From NCBI GenBank assembly GCA_903908065.1, contig CAIVQO010000070.1:18307-82306 (forward strand): a stretch of 64,000 bases of DNA, written 5' to 3'. This stretch comes from an uncultured beta proteobacterium. Lineage in GTDB: Bacteria > Pseudomonadota > Gammaproteobacteria > Burkholderiales > Rhodocyclaceae. The notes beneath the pieces are model-generated. The model saw only the letters and a program-made list of their open reading frames with translations. It was not told where the DNA came from and searched no databases. Within the stretch, counting starts at the first letter, position 1; the number at the start of each line of letters is the position of its first letter. The translations under genes were made by a program, and so were the position numbers. This document shows, in pieces, positions 40,147 through 48,351 of the stretch.

Positions 40147-41454
40147 ATGCCGCGCTCCATGCCCATGCTCCGGCAGTTCGGCGCACGCCTGGTCGAGCCG
40201 GCCTTGCGCAACGTCGCCTACATCGAGCGACGCCTGTCCGCCTTCGCCATCCTGGCCATCGTCACCTTTCCGCTTTACTACTATGTCTGGGAATACGTGT
40301 TTCCCCAGCGCTACGAAAGCCTGAGCTTGCGCCTGATCGGCTCGGCGCTGTTCCTGCCCATGCTGTTTGCGAACCAGTGGCCGGACTGGATGCGGCGCTG
40401 GCTGCCCTACTACTGGTATTTCGCGCTGCTGTATTCGCTACCGTTTTTCTTCAGCTTCATGCTGCTGAAGAACAATGGCGCCGATGTCTGGATCGGCTCG
40501 GCACTGGTCGCGGTATTCGTCATGATCCTGCTATTGGACTGGGTCACCCTGATCGGCCAGTTCCTGCTTGGCAGCGGCCTGGCCTATCTTGCGTTCTCGC
40601 TGACGGGCGACGGTAACCTGCCGGCCTTCGAGCGCTGGGACTATGTCGCCATCGCCGGCTTCGCCGTGGTTGCCGGCGCCGTCACCAACTACGATGCCGA
40701 GCGCATCCGGATCGAGCAGGAACGGGCGATGCTGGCTACCGCCGGCAGCATTGCCCACGAACTGCGCACGCCGCTGCTCGGCATCCGGGCGGGGGCCGCG
40801 GGACTGTCCAATTACCTGCCGACGCTGATCGAGGCCTACCGGTTGGCACAGGCGCATGGCCTGCCGGTCGAGTCGATACGCACGGCGCACCTCGACAGCC
40901 TGCACGGCGTGCTGGAGCGCATCGATTCCGAGGCGCGCCAGTCCAATGCCATCATCGACATGATGCTGGTCAATGCCCGATCGGCCGGCGCCATCAAGCA
41001 GGCCTTGCAGCCCTGCTCGATTGCCGCCTGCGTCGAGACCGCGTTGCGCCGTTACCCCTTCTCCGATGACGAACGTCGCCTGGTTTCCTGGGACAAGGGC
41101 GATGATTTCAGTTTTCGTGGCGTCGAACTGCTGATGGTGCATGTCCTGTTCAACCTGATCAAGAACGCCCTGCGCCACATCGTCCATGCTGGCAAGGGCG
41201 AGATCCGGCTGCGCATCGAAGCCGGCGACCGCCATCGCCTGATCGTCCGCGACAGCGGCGGCGGCATCCCTGGCGATGTCCTGCCGCACATCTTCGAACG
41301 CTTCTATTCCTCCACCGGCGATGACACGGTACTGGGCGCCGGTATCGGGCTCGCCTTCTGCCGCGACGTCATGGCGGCTTTCGGTGGCACGATCAGCTGC
41401 GAATCGGTGCATGGCGAGTACACCCGGTTCGAACTCAATTTTCCTGCCGCATGA
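40147..41454 (+). CDS. Alpha-hydroxyketone sensor histidine kinase, CqsS/LqsS-like
   Basis: 435 residues. About six membrane helices (33-48, 60-75, 88-106, 115-132, 134-152, 166-180) form the CAI-1/LAI-1-type sensor. FPLYYYVWEYVFPQRYESL and LPFFFSFMLLKNN closely match what I know of Vibrio CqsS. The kinase core follows: His204 in SIAHELRTPLLGIRAG, N-box NLIKNALRHI, RDSGGGIPGDV and GAGIGLAFC. It lacks the C-terminal receiver of CqsS and in this resembles Legionella LqsS. Its stop overlaps the LqsR-like gene (ATGA). Start chosen near the family N-terminus; longer readings exist. Confidence 0.92.
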   Translation: MPRSMPMLRQFGARLVEPALRNVAYIERRLSAFAILAIVTFPLYYYVWEYVFPQRYESLSLRLIGSALFLPMLFANQWPDWMRRWLPYYWYFALLYSLPFFFSFMLLKNNGADVWIGSALVAVFVMILLLDWVTLIGQFLLGSGLAYLAFSLTGDGNLPAFERWDYVAIAGFAVVAGAVTNYDAERIRIEQERAMLATAGSIAHELRTPLLGIRAGAAGLSNYLPTLIEAYRLAQAHGLPVESIRTAHLDSLHGVLERIDSEARQSNAIIDMMLVNARSAGAIKQALQPCSIAACVETALRRYPFSDDERRLVSWDKGDDFSFRGVELLMVHVLFNLIKNALRHIVHAGKGEIRLRIEAGDRHRLIVRDSGGGIPGDVLPHIFERFYSSTGDDTVLGAGIGLAFCRDVMAAFGGTISCESVHGEYTRFELNFPAA

Positions 41455-42482
41455 ACAACTACGCGATCCAGCCCTTCCATTTTCCGACCACCGTCGCCTT
41501 CGTCGACGACAGCTTGCAGTTCCTGTCCAACCTCAGCCTGCAACTCGATTCGCGCCTCGCCTATCGGCTCTACAGTTCGCCCTTCGCCGCCCTGGTGGCG
41601 CTCAACGGCAGCGCCCGGGTGCCGCCGGTGGCGGAGCGCTTCTTTTCGCTCTACCGGCATCGCAACGACAAGAGCGTGACGCGCCACGTGATCGACGTCA
41701 GCCTGGACATGATCCATCGCGAAGTGCATAACGAGCATCGCTTCGAGCAGGTATCGGTGGTGGTGGTCGACTACGACATGCCGGAGATCGACGGTCTTGA
41801 GTTCTGCCGCAGCCTGAAGAGCAAGGCGCTCAAAAAGATCCTGCTCACCGGCAAGGCCGACGAACAGACCGCCGTGCGCGCCTTCAACGAAAAGACCATC
41901 GACCGCTTCATCCGCAAGCAGGACGACGACGTCATGTCGCAGCTGAATCGCGCGATTGCCGAATTGCAGCGCGAGCACTTCGACCAGATCGAGCACATGC
42001 TGGCCGATGCACTCTCGGTCGGATCGCACCTGTTCCTCAGCGATACGGCATTTGCCGAGCGTTTCCGCGAGATCACGCGCCGCCTGAACATCGTCGAGCA
42101 TTACCTTTGCTGCGCGCCGGACGGCATCCTGATGCTCGACATGGGCGGCGCCGCCCACCTGCTGATCGTGCAGACCGAAGAGATGATGCGCGGGCATTAC
42201 GAGATCGCCTATGACCAGGGCGCTCCCGATGAATTGCTGGCCCGGCTGCGCGACGGACGCAGCCTGCCCTACTTCTGGAAGACCGCCGGCAACTATTCGC
42301 CGATCTACGACGACTGGCAGGCCTGCATGTACCCGGCCGAGGAGTTCCAGGGCCGCGAGTGGTACCTCTATGCCGTAGTCAGGAACCCCGGCGCCTTCAA
42401 CCTGAAGTACGTGTTCCCCTATGGCGACTACCTGGAGCGCCTCGACAGCGAGGCGCGCCAGGGGATCGCCCGCGGCGACTAG
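41451..42482 (+). CDS. LqsR-like response regulator
   Basis: 343 residues. The receiver is atypical: acidic pair D19/D20 (AFVDDSLQFL), then about 85 residues before the phospho-acceptor D107 (VVVVDYDMPEIDG), roughly double the normal spacing, then KKILLTGKADE. The expanded receiver and the C-terminal domain of about 190 residues without a helix-turn-helix are features of Legionella LqsR. It is co-translated with the kinase. It probably acts through protein contacts or an unknown output; direct DNA binding is not supported. Confidence 0.88.
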   Translation: MNNYAIQPFHFPTTVAFVDDSLQFLSNLSLQLDSRLAYRLYSSPFAALVALNGSARVPPVAERFFSLYRHRNDKSVTRHVIDVSLDMIHREVHNEHRFEQVSVVVVDYDMPEIDGLEFCRSLKSKALKKILLTGKADEQTAVRAFNEKTIDRFIRKQDDDVMSQLNRAIAELQREHFDQIEHMLADALSVGSHLFLSDTAFAERFREITRRLNIVEHYLCCAPDGILMLDMGGAAHLLIVQTEEMMRGHYEIAYDQGAPDELLARLRDGRSLPYFWKTAGNYSPIYDDWQACMYPAEEFQGREWYLYAVVRNPGAFNLKYVFPYGDYLERLDSEARQGIARGD

Positions 42483-42509
42483 GTACCGTCGCGCGCGGGC
42501 ACCACCGGT

Positions 42510-43793
42510 TCAGGCCGCCACGGCTTCGCGCCTGACGTCGGCCGCCGGCGCACCGCGGACGCGCTGCTTGCGGCGCGTCGAACCCCAGGAGGCGAGGCCC
42601 ACTTCATCGCGAATCTCGCGGCACACCTCGACCAGCCGCTCCAGGTCGGTGGACGCCAAGCCGGCATGGACGGAGAAGCGCATCAAGGCCCGGCTCTTGG
42701 GCGTGGCCGGGGCGCAGAAGATGGCACCGAAAACGCCGCGCGACTCGAGGGCGTCGCGCAAGACGATGGTGGCCTGCTCGGTTCCCGATTCCAGCGAAAT
42801 GATCTGGCAGGCGCTGCCGTTGAGGTTGTAGCCCAGGGCATCCAGCTCGTGGCGCAGGTAGGCCGCGTTTTCACGCAGGCGCTCGCGGCGCCATCCTTCC
42901 TGGCGGATCACGCCGAGCGTCGCGGCAAGGCCGTGGATGTCGTGGGGCAACAGCGTCGAACTGAAGATCGCCGGATTCGACTCGCTCTTGAAGTACTCGG
43001 CGAAGCGGCGCGAACAGGTGACGAATCCGGCGCGTCCGGCAAAGGCCTTGGCCAGGCTGGCGGTACGGAAATGCACCCGCTCGGCGAGCCCCAGTTCGAC
43101 CACTAGGCCTTCACCGTTGGTCCCGTGGGTGCCCAGCGAATGCGACTCGTCGGCGACCAGGATGCAGCCCTGGGCTTCGCAGATCTCGACGATTTCGCGT
43201 AGCGGAGCGATGCTGCCGGTGGTGCTGTAGATCGAATCCACCACCACCACGCCCGGACCGTGGCGCAGGATCTGGCGCTCGAGATGCTCGACCTCATTGT
43301 GGAACACGGTGATCGGGCGCGCGCCGGCGCACTTGATGCCCTCCCACAGCGACATGTGGGCCATCATGTCGGCATACACCGGCACCCCCTCGCCGGCGAT
43401 CACCTGGATCAGGCCGGTATTGGCCGCATAGCCGGACTGGCACAGCACCCCGGCCTCGGCATGCATGAAGTCGGCCAGTTCCTGCTCGAAATCGGTATGC
43501 GGACAGGCGCCATGGACGAAAATGCCCGACATCAGCAGGCCGTTGCCGTCGCGCCGGATGCTGTCGACCATGGCGTCGAGGATGCGCGGATGGCGCGCCA
43601 GCGCCAGATAGTCGTTACTGCACAGTTGCAGGGCATCCGGACCCGGCAGGCGACCGCGCATGATGTGGCCGCCGGCCCAGGTGTTCTGCACCCGATCACG
43701 GTAATAGGCCTCCAGCCGTAGGGCGGCGAACTCGGCCAGTTCCGGATTGCGATACTGAAGTTGCGGCCGCAAGGTGGTGACATTGCTTTTCAT
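42510..43793 (-). CDS. Alpha-hydroxyketone autoinducer synthase, CqsA/LqsA-like
   Basis: 427 residues, a PLP enzyme of the alpha-oxoamine synthase family. CqsA-specific stretches rather than BioF/HemA ones are present: AHMSLWEG, VVVDSIYSTTGSIAPL, DESHSLGTHG, HFRTASLAKAF with the PLP lysine K249, and PAIFSSTLLP. PLP contacts D215 and H218 are kept. CqsA joins an acyl-CoA to an amino-substrate and yields CAI-1-type hydroxyketones. AAGGAG lies eight bases before the ATG. It is convergent with the LqsR-like gene (27 bp gap). A basic tail of about 25 residues is extra. Confidence 0.94.
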   Translation of the reverse strand: MKSNVTTLRPQLQYRNPELAEFAALRLEAYYRDRVQNTWAGGHIMRGRLPGPDALQLCSNDYLALARHPRILDAMVDSIRRDGNGLLMSGIFVHGACPHTDFEQELADFMHAEAGVLCQSGYAANTGLIQVIAGEGVPVYADMMAHMSLWEGIKCAGARPITVFHNEVEHLERQILRHGPGVVVVDSIYSTTGSIAPLREIVEICEAQGCILVADESHSLGTHGTNGEGLVVELGLAERVHFRTASLAKAFAGRAGFVTCSRRFAEYFKSESNPAIFSSTLLPHDIHGLAATLGVIRQEGWRRERLRENAAYLRHELDALGYNLNGSACQIISLESGTEQATIVLRDALESRGVFGAIFCAPATPKSRALMRFSVHAGLASTDLERLVEVCREIRDEVGLASWGSTRRKQRVRGAPAADVRREAVAA

Positions 43794-44112
43794 GATGAAA
43801 CTCCTTTCGTTGGTCTAAACAGGAAAAAAACGACGCGAACACCCTCCCTCAAGGATCGCGAGAATCGTCGCGGTGGTTTCATTTCGCATCATTTCGGCCC
43901 TCCAGGGGGCAAAAATCTGCATTTTTTGCGAAAAACCTGTCATTTCTGACAGTAGGAATTCGCCGGAAATTGCCCTAGGCTTGATCCCAGCCAAGCGCCG
44001 CGCAATTCGAGGGGGGAACCAAGGTTGCGCGGCGTCTCTGGCGACCTCGCCAGCGGTCTTTTTGTTGCCAAGCAGCCGCCATCCGCGCCGGCGTACCCAG
44101 ACTACCGACGAG
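43794..44112. other. Divergent regulatory region between autoinducer synthase and hybrid kinase
   Basis: 319 bp without a gene. It is more AT-rich than its surroundings and holds the synthase ribosome-binding site (about 43801-43806), several A/T runs (43824-43830, 43921-43927) and the lux-box-like dyad 43937-43952. An open frame from 43873 could extend the hybrid kinase upstream through part of it, but that extension shows no domain. Confidence 0.6.
43937..43952. promoter_or_regulatory. lux-box-like dyad CTGTCA-N4-TGACAG
   Basis: A perfect 16-bp inverted repeat of the form CT-N12-AG used by LuxR-family receptors. TAGGCT (43976-43981) lies 23 bp downstream and could be a -10 box toward the hybrid kinase. 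A start point near 43988 would place the dyad centre at about -43.5, the classic activating position. The synthase start codon lies about 144 bp away in the other direction. Confidence 0.7.
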
Positions 44113-46221
44113 ATGACGGACCGAGATTTGCCCCGCAGGAAATTGCGCCGCCGCCCGGCGGCGGAGAAACCCAACGCCCTGCGCGCCTTGTCCGGCAGCC
44201 CGACCGAGCTGCGCGCGCGCCGCCAGGCCGGCACATCCAGGCCGAAGGCATCCGACGAAGCGCTTGGGGTGCTGCAGGTGTGCCCGGACCCGATCCTGTT
44301 GCTGCGCGACGAATGCGTCAGCCTGGCGAATCCGGCGGCGCTGGCCCTGTTTCGGGCGGACAACGTTGCCGCGCTGAACGGCGTGCATTGGCACCGCCTT
44401 GTCGGCGCCGAATTCTGGACCTCGGCCGAAGCCCACTGCGGCACCCCGTCGGGCGGAGAAGCCGGACGCCTGGCACGCATGGAACTGCCCTGCCTGGCCC
44501 TGGACGGCAGCGCCCTGATTGCGGAATCGAGCAGTTGCCTGGTTACCCTGGGCGGCGAGCCTGCCGTGATGCTGTTGCTGCGCGACATCTCCGAGCAACG
44601 GCACGCCGAAGCCGAAAGGCGCCAGCAGCGAGCAAAGCTTGAACAACAATTGATCGGGCGCGCCGACGACCTGCGCCAGGCCCTCGCCGATGCGCGACTT
44701 GCCGACCAGGCCAAGGATGCCTTCCTGGCCAACGTGAGCCATGAACTGCGCACGCCGCTGAGCGCCATGATCGGCCTGCTCGACCTGGCCCGAAGCCACG
44801 CCGCCGACCCGACCCTGGACGGCTACCTGGACACGATGACGCGTGCCGGCAGGCATTTGTCGCGCATCATCGACGACCTGCTCGACCTCTCGAAGATCGT
44901 CGCCGGCCGCATGACGATCGAGGAGGTCGATTTCAGCCTGCGCGAAATCCTGAACCATGCCCAGCAAGTCCTGTCGCACAAGGCGGACGCCAAGGCCCTG
45001 CCGCTGAAGTTCCGCATCGATGACGAACTCCCCGATGCCTTGCGCGGCGATCCGCTGCGCATCGAGCAGATCCTGCTCAACCTGGTCGGCAATGCCATCA
45101 AGTTCACCGCGCGCGGGCAGGTGGAACTGCACGCCTCGCTGACCACGCGCAGCGAGACCCATGTCCGCCTCACGGTCGATGTCAGCGACACCGGCATCGG
45201 CATGACGCCGGAAGAAATCTCCGGCCTGTTCCAGCCCTTTGCCCAGGCCACCGCGACGACCAGCCGGAAGTACGGCGGCACGGGGCTCGGCCTGGCCTTG
45301 AGCCAGCGCCTGGCCGAGGCCATGGGCGGGCGCATCACGGTGCGCAGCCGCAAGGACGAAGGCAGCGTGTTCAGTTTCTCTCTGCGCCTGGCCATGGGTG
45401 GCGCCGGCCCGAGTGTGCCAGCCCCCGTGCGTGAGCCCCCGGCCGACTACAGCCACGCGCGTGTGCTGCTGGTCGACGACGACCCGCTGAACATCGAGAT
45501 CGTCAGCGGAATGCTGCACGCAGTCGGCATTTATCCGCAGATCGCGGGCAACGGTCATGAAGCCATCACGCTGCTGGCAGCGGAAGGGCCGGCGGCCTTC
45601 GACCTGGTCCTGATGGACCTCCAGATGCCGGTGCTCGACGGCCACAGCGCGACGCGCCTGATCCGCGGCTGGCCGGATTTCGGCGCGCTGCCCATCGTGG
45701 CGCTGACCGCCCATGCGCTGGAACACGAGCGCCAGGCCAGCATCCGCGCCGGCATGAACGACCACATCAGCAAGCCCTTCGACCTCGCCACCCTGCACGC
45801 CGTGCTGCAGCGATGGGTGCCACGGGAAGGGCAGGCCGCCGCCCCGCCGCCGCCCCGCCCGATGCCGGCGGCAACGGCCCTCGAAGCGCTGGGCTGTCTC
45901 GATTTCGCCTCGGCGCTGGCGCGTTTCGGCGGCAACGAACCGCGCTATCGCCACTGGCTGGGAAAGTTCGTCGAGGAAAGCCCCGCCCTGGCGCCAAAGG
46001 TACGGAACGCACTGGCCAGCGGCCGGCGCGACGACGCGGTGACGCTCGCCCACACCTTCAAGGGCAGCACCGCCACGCTGGGCTTAACGAAACTGGGCGC
46101 ACTGGCCGAAGAACTCGAAGCCGCCATCCGCCACGGCCGCCCCGCGGTGCCCGAACTGCGCCAGCTGGAACGGGCGATCGACGAGGCCCGCTTCGAGATC
46201 GCGCAGGCGCTCACGCCCTAG
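44113..46221 (+). CDS. Cytosolic hybrid histidine kinase (PAS-HisKA-HATPase-REC-Hpt)
   Basis: 702 residues from ATG 44113. A basic N-terminus leads to a PAS-like domain (about 45-165) and a coiled coil. HisKA follows with His210 (NVSHELRTPLSAM), then HATPase (NLVGNAIKFTARG, DTGIGM, GTGLGLAL), a receiver (VLLVDDDPLN, D502 in LMDLQMPVLDG) and a C-terminal Hpt domain with His647 (LAHTFKGSTATLG). There is no membrane segment. The tripartite layout ends on Hpt, so it needs a separate receiver to receive the phosphate; the adjacent LqsR-like protein is a candidate (inference). Confidence 0.9.
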   Translation: MTDRDLPRRKLRRRPAAEKPNALRALSGSPTELRARRQAGTSRPKASDEALGVLQVCPDPILLLRDECVSLANPAALALFRADNVAALNGVHWHRLVGAEFWTSAEAHCGTPSGGEAGRLARMELPCLALDGSALIAESSSCLVTLGGEPAVMLLLRDISEQRHAEAERRQQRAKLEQQLIGRADDLRQALADARLADQAKDAFLANVSHELRTPLSAMIGLLDLARSHAADPTLDGYLDTMTRAGRHLSRIIDDLLDLSKIVAGRMTIEEVDFSLREILNHAQQVLSHKADAKALPLKFRIDDELPDALRGDPLRIEQILLNLVGNAIKFTARGQVELHASLTTRSETHVRLTVDVSDTGIGMTPEEISGLFQPFAQATATTSRKYGGTGLGLALSQRLAEAMGGRITVRSRKDEGSVFSFSLRLAMGGAGPSVPAPVREPPADYSHARVLLVDDDPLNIEIVSGMLHAVGIYPQIAGNGHEAITLLAAEGPAAFDLVLMDLQMPVLDGHSATRLIRGWPDFGALPIVALTAHALEHERQASIRAGMNDHISKPFDLATLHAVLQRWVPREGQAAAPPPPRPMPAATALEALGCLDFASALARFGGNEPRYRHWLGKFVEESPALAPKVRNALASGRRDDAVTLAHTFKGSTATLGLTKLGALAEELEAAIRHGRPAVPELRQLERAIDEARFEIAQALTP

Positions 46222-46298
46222 CGGGGAGCGCTCAAACCATTGCGGGCGCGCGCCGGGTCGCCGGTTTGTGGCAACATTCCCGGCGAAAGGAGTCACCG

Positions 46299-46661
46299 AT
46301 GAAATTTCGAATTGCCGCCCTGCTCGCGGGCCTCGTGGCGCTGACGGGCTGCGGCGACATGAAAGTCAAGGTCTGGCCATTTGGCGCCGACGGCCCGCGG
46401 GAACGCTCGCGCGAACCGGCCAATGCCAATGAATACCAGTGCGCGGCGAACAAGCGCTTTTACCTGCGCACGCTCGACGGCGGCGAAGCCGTGTGGCTGA
46501 TCCTGCCCGAGCGCGAAGTCCGCCTCGAGCGCATCGGCGGCGGCACGCGTTACGGCAAGGGCAACCTGGTGCTCGATCTGGCGGCCGACAAGGCCAGCCT
46601 CACCGACGGCGCCAACACCACCTATGCCGATTGCAAACCCGCGACGGCGGCGCCGCGCTAG
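46299..46661 (+). CDS. MliC-like lipoprotein
   Basis: 120 residues. A lipoprotein signal with lipobox LTGC at about residues 15-18 is followed by a domain spaced like MliC, the membrane-bound inhibitor of c-type lysozyme: YQCAANKRFYLRTLDGGEA, RLERIGGGTRYGKGNLVL and a closing Cys (YADC). The two cysteines probably form the family disulfide. AAAGGAG precedes the ATG. The closely following convergent gene starts its stop codon eight bases after this one ends. Confidence 0.7.
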   Translation: MKFRIAALLAGLVALTGCGDMKVKVWPFGADGPRERSREPANANEYQCAANKRFYLRTLDGGEAVWLILPEREVRLERIGGGTRYGKGNLVLDLAADKASLTDGANTTYADCKPATAAPR

Positions 46662-46668
46662 GCGGAAG

Positions 46669-46821
46669 TCACAGGCAGGCCTGCTCCAGGGCCTTTTCGC
46701 ATTTGGGGCAAAAGCCGTCCTCGCCCACCGGGCCGGGTGAACCGCAACGACGGCAGACGGCCGGCGGCGGCGAAGGCTGGCCGGGCGTCGGCGGCTTGGC
46801 GGGAGGCTTGGGTTTTTTCAT
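46669..46821 (-). CDS. Small zinc-ribbon protein
   Basis: 50 residues. A Lys/Pro-rich N-terminus (MKKPKPPAKPPTPGQPSP) precedes two CxxC knuckles (CRRCG and CPKCE) 16 residues apart, a zinc-ribbon pattern, and the protein ends EQACL. It could be a small nucleic-acid or protein adaptor. It lies 24 bp downstream of the Cys-rich secreted protein gene on the same strand. No family name is supported. Confidence 0.55.
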   Translation of the reverse strand: MKKPKPPAKPPTPGQPSPPPAVCRRCGSPGPVGEDGFCPKCEKALEQACL

Positions 46822-46845
46822 CGAGGCCCGGCGCAGCCGCCGCGT

Positions 46846-47325
46846 CTAGTCGCAGCTGGCGCGACAGGCCGCGCTGTCGCTGCTGCAGGCCCTGGCCGCA
46901 TCGGCAAGCCGGCAGGCGCCGCGGGTGCGGTGGCTGAAGCTGAGCCCGTCGCCGTAGCTGCAACTCAGGATCGTGATGCTGCCCTGGCGAGCAACCCGAA
47001 CCGCGCCCGGCCTGGCGCTGCGAACACTCGCCGGAGCACGATCGCAGGACACATAGGCGCTGAAATTTCCATCCGCCGATTCCCACAAGGCAACGTTCTT
47101 CAGCCGGCGATAGCGCTCGAAATCGGTGCAGACATCGGCGTCGCCCTTGTAGCTGCGGTTGTTGTCGCTACAGTATCCGGTGAAGGTGTAACGCAGTTCC
47201 TCGTCGGAAGGACAGGACGCCACCTGGACCGCCTGTGCCAGATCGGGACAGCCGATTTCCGCGGCCGCAAAAGTCGGCGCGGACAGCACGGCGAGCAGGC
47301 CAAACACGATGAATTCGTTTTTCAT
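46846..47325 (-). CDS. Cys-rich secreted protein, hypothetical
   Basis: 159 residues. A signal peptide ends near residue 21 (VLSAPTFAAA); the exported part has about ten cysteines, with a C-terminal cluster (CRLADAARACSSDSAACRASCD). That implies several disulfides made in the periplasm. I do not recognise a family. The signal-peptide coding sequence contains an exact copy of the dispersed oligonucleotide. The gene sits four bases into the 3' end of the upstream LysR gene, so the two may share a transcript. Confidence 0.65.
   Translation of the reverse strand: MKNEFIVFGLLAVLSAPTFAAAEIGCPDLAQAVQVASCPSDEELRYTFTGYCSDNNRSYKGDADVCTDFERYRRLKNVALWESADGNFSAYVSCDRAPASVRSARPGAVRVARQGSITILSCSYGDGLSFSHRTRGACRLADAARACSSDSAACRASCD
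47269..47280 (-). repeat. Exact GCGCCGACTTTT copy 3
   Basis: Minus strand, context TCCGCGCCGACTTTTGCG. It encodes SAPTFA at the signal-peptide cleavage region of the Cys-rich secreted protein. Confidence 0.75.
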
Positions 47326-48251
47326 GCAGGGGATTCTAGCGGAGCGCCGGCGACGCCAGCCTGCGCCGCCAGCCAGGCCCGAAACGGCTTCAATGCCGGG
47401 TTGGTGGCCGGCCGCGCCGGCAGCAGCAGGTAATAGGAGCGCGGATTGGCATAGCGCTGCGGCAGCGGCGCCACCAGTTGCCCCGCGCGCAGCAGGTCAG
47501 CGACCAGACCGAGGGTCGCCAGCGCCACCCCCTGGCCGTCGATCGCCGCGCGAATGGCCGATGCATACTGATTGAAGGCGATGCTGCCGGCCGGCCGCAG
47601 GCGCGGCTGGCCGCTCATTTCCAGCCACACCTGCCATGAAAGCCAGGGACGGCGCTGCTCCTCGTCCTCGTACACCAGCAGCACGTGGCGATCCAGGTCG
47701 GCGGGCTGGGCCAGCACCGGCGATTTCTTCAGGTAGGCCGGGCTGGCCACCGGCACCACGGTATCGCCGAACAGGCGCAGCGCGCCGGCCGGCGCGTTGC
47801 GATCCTGCAAATAGCGCACCGCCGCGTCGAAGCGGCCGCGCTCCAGATCCACCACGCGGGTATCGGCCGAGATGCGGATGTCGATGCCGGGATGGCGGCG
47901 GCGAAAATCCTCCAGGCGAGGGATCAACCAGAAGCTGGCAAAGGCCTGGGTGGTGGCCAGAGTCAGGGTCGGCTCGTCGCCGCCGCGCAACTCGGTCGCC
48001 ACGCTGCGCAGTTCGGCAAAGGCCAGTTCGACGGCACGCTGCAGCCGCTCGCCGGCCGGGGTCAGCAGCAGGGCGCGGGGCCGGCGCTCGAACAGCGGCA
48101 CGCCCAGCGCCGCCTCCAGCCCAATTACCTGCTTGCTCACCGCCGACTGGGTGATGAACAGCTCCTCGGCGGCACGGGTGAAGCTCAGGCAACGCGCCGC
48201 CGCCTCGAAGGCACGCAGCGCATCGAGCGGCGGCAGGGTTTCCTTATTCAT
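47322..48251 (-). CDS. LysR-family regulator, GcvA/AmpR-like
   Basis: 309 residues. The N-terminus LPPLDALRAFEAAARCLSFT with the helix-turn-helix AAEELFITQSAVSKQVIGLE is typical of the GcvA/AmpR branch, followed by a PBP2 domain (TLATTQAFASFWLIPRLEDF). It is divergent from the DUF2917 gene across 100 bp, the usual placement for a LysR target, so control of that gene is likely. The effector is unknown. Confidence 0.92.
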   Translation of the reverse strand: MNKETLPPLDALRAFEAAARCLSFTRAAEELFITQSAVSKQVIGLEAALGVPLFERRPRALLLTPAGERLQRAVELAFAELRSVATELRGGDEPTLTLATTQAFASFWLIPRLEDFRRRHPGIDIRISADTRVVDLERGRFDAAVRYLQDRNAPAGALRLFGDTVVPVASPAYLKKSPVLAQPADLDRHVLLVYEDEEQRRPWLSWQVWLEMSGQPRLRPAGSIAFNQYASAIRAAIDGQGVALATLGLVADLLRAGQLVAPLPQRYANPRSYYLLLPARPATNPALKPFRAWLAAQAGVAGAPLESPA

Positions 48252-48351
48252 TCCATTTGCTCATGCCTGGCACGCACCTAATTCGTTGGTCAGCTTGCAG
48301 CCGGCTGCCGATACTGGGAGCGCAAGCCAACCCTCGAAGGAGCCGAATACC

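Noticed and set aside
43873..44112. 80-codon upstream extension of the hybrid kinase
   Set aside because: It would place the lux-box dyad inside coding sequence, shows no domain, and ATG 44113 gives a complete protein.
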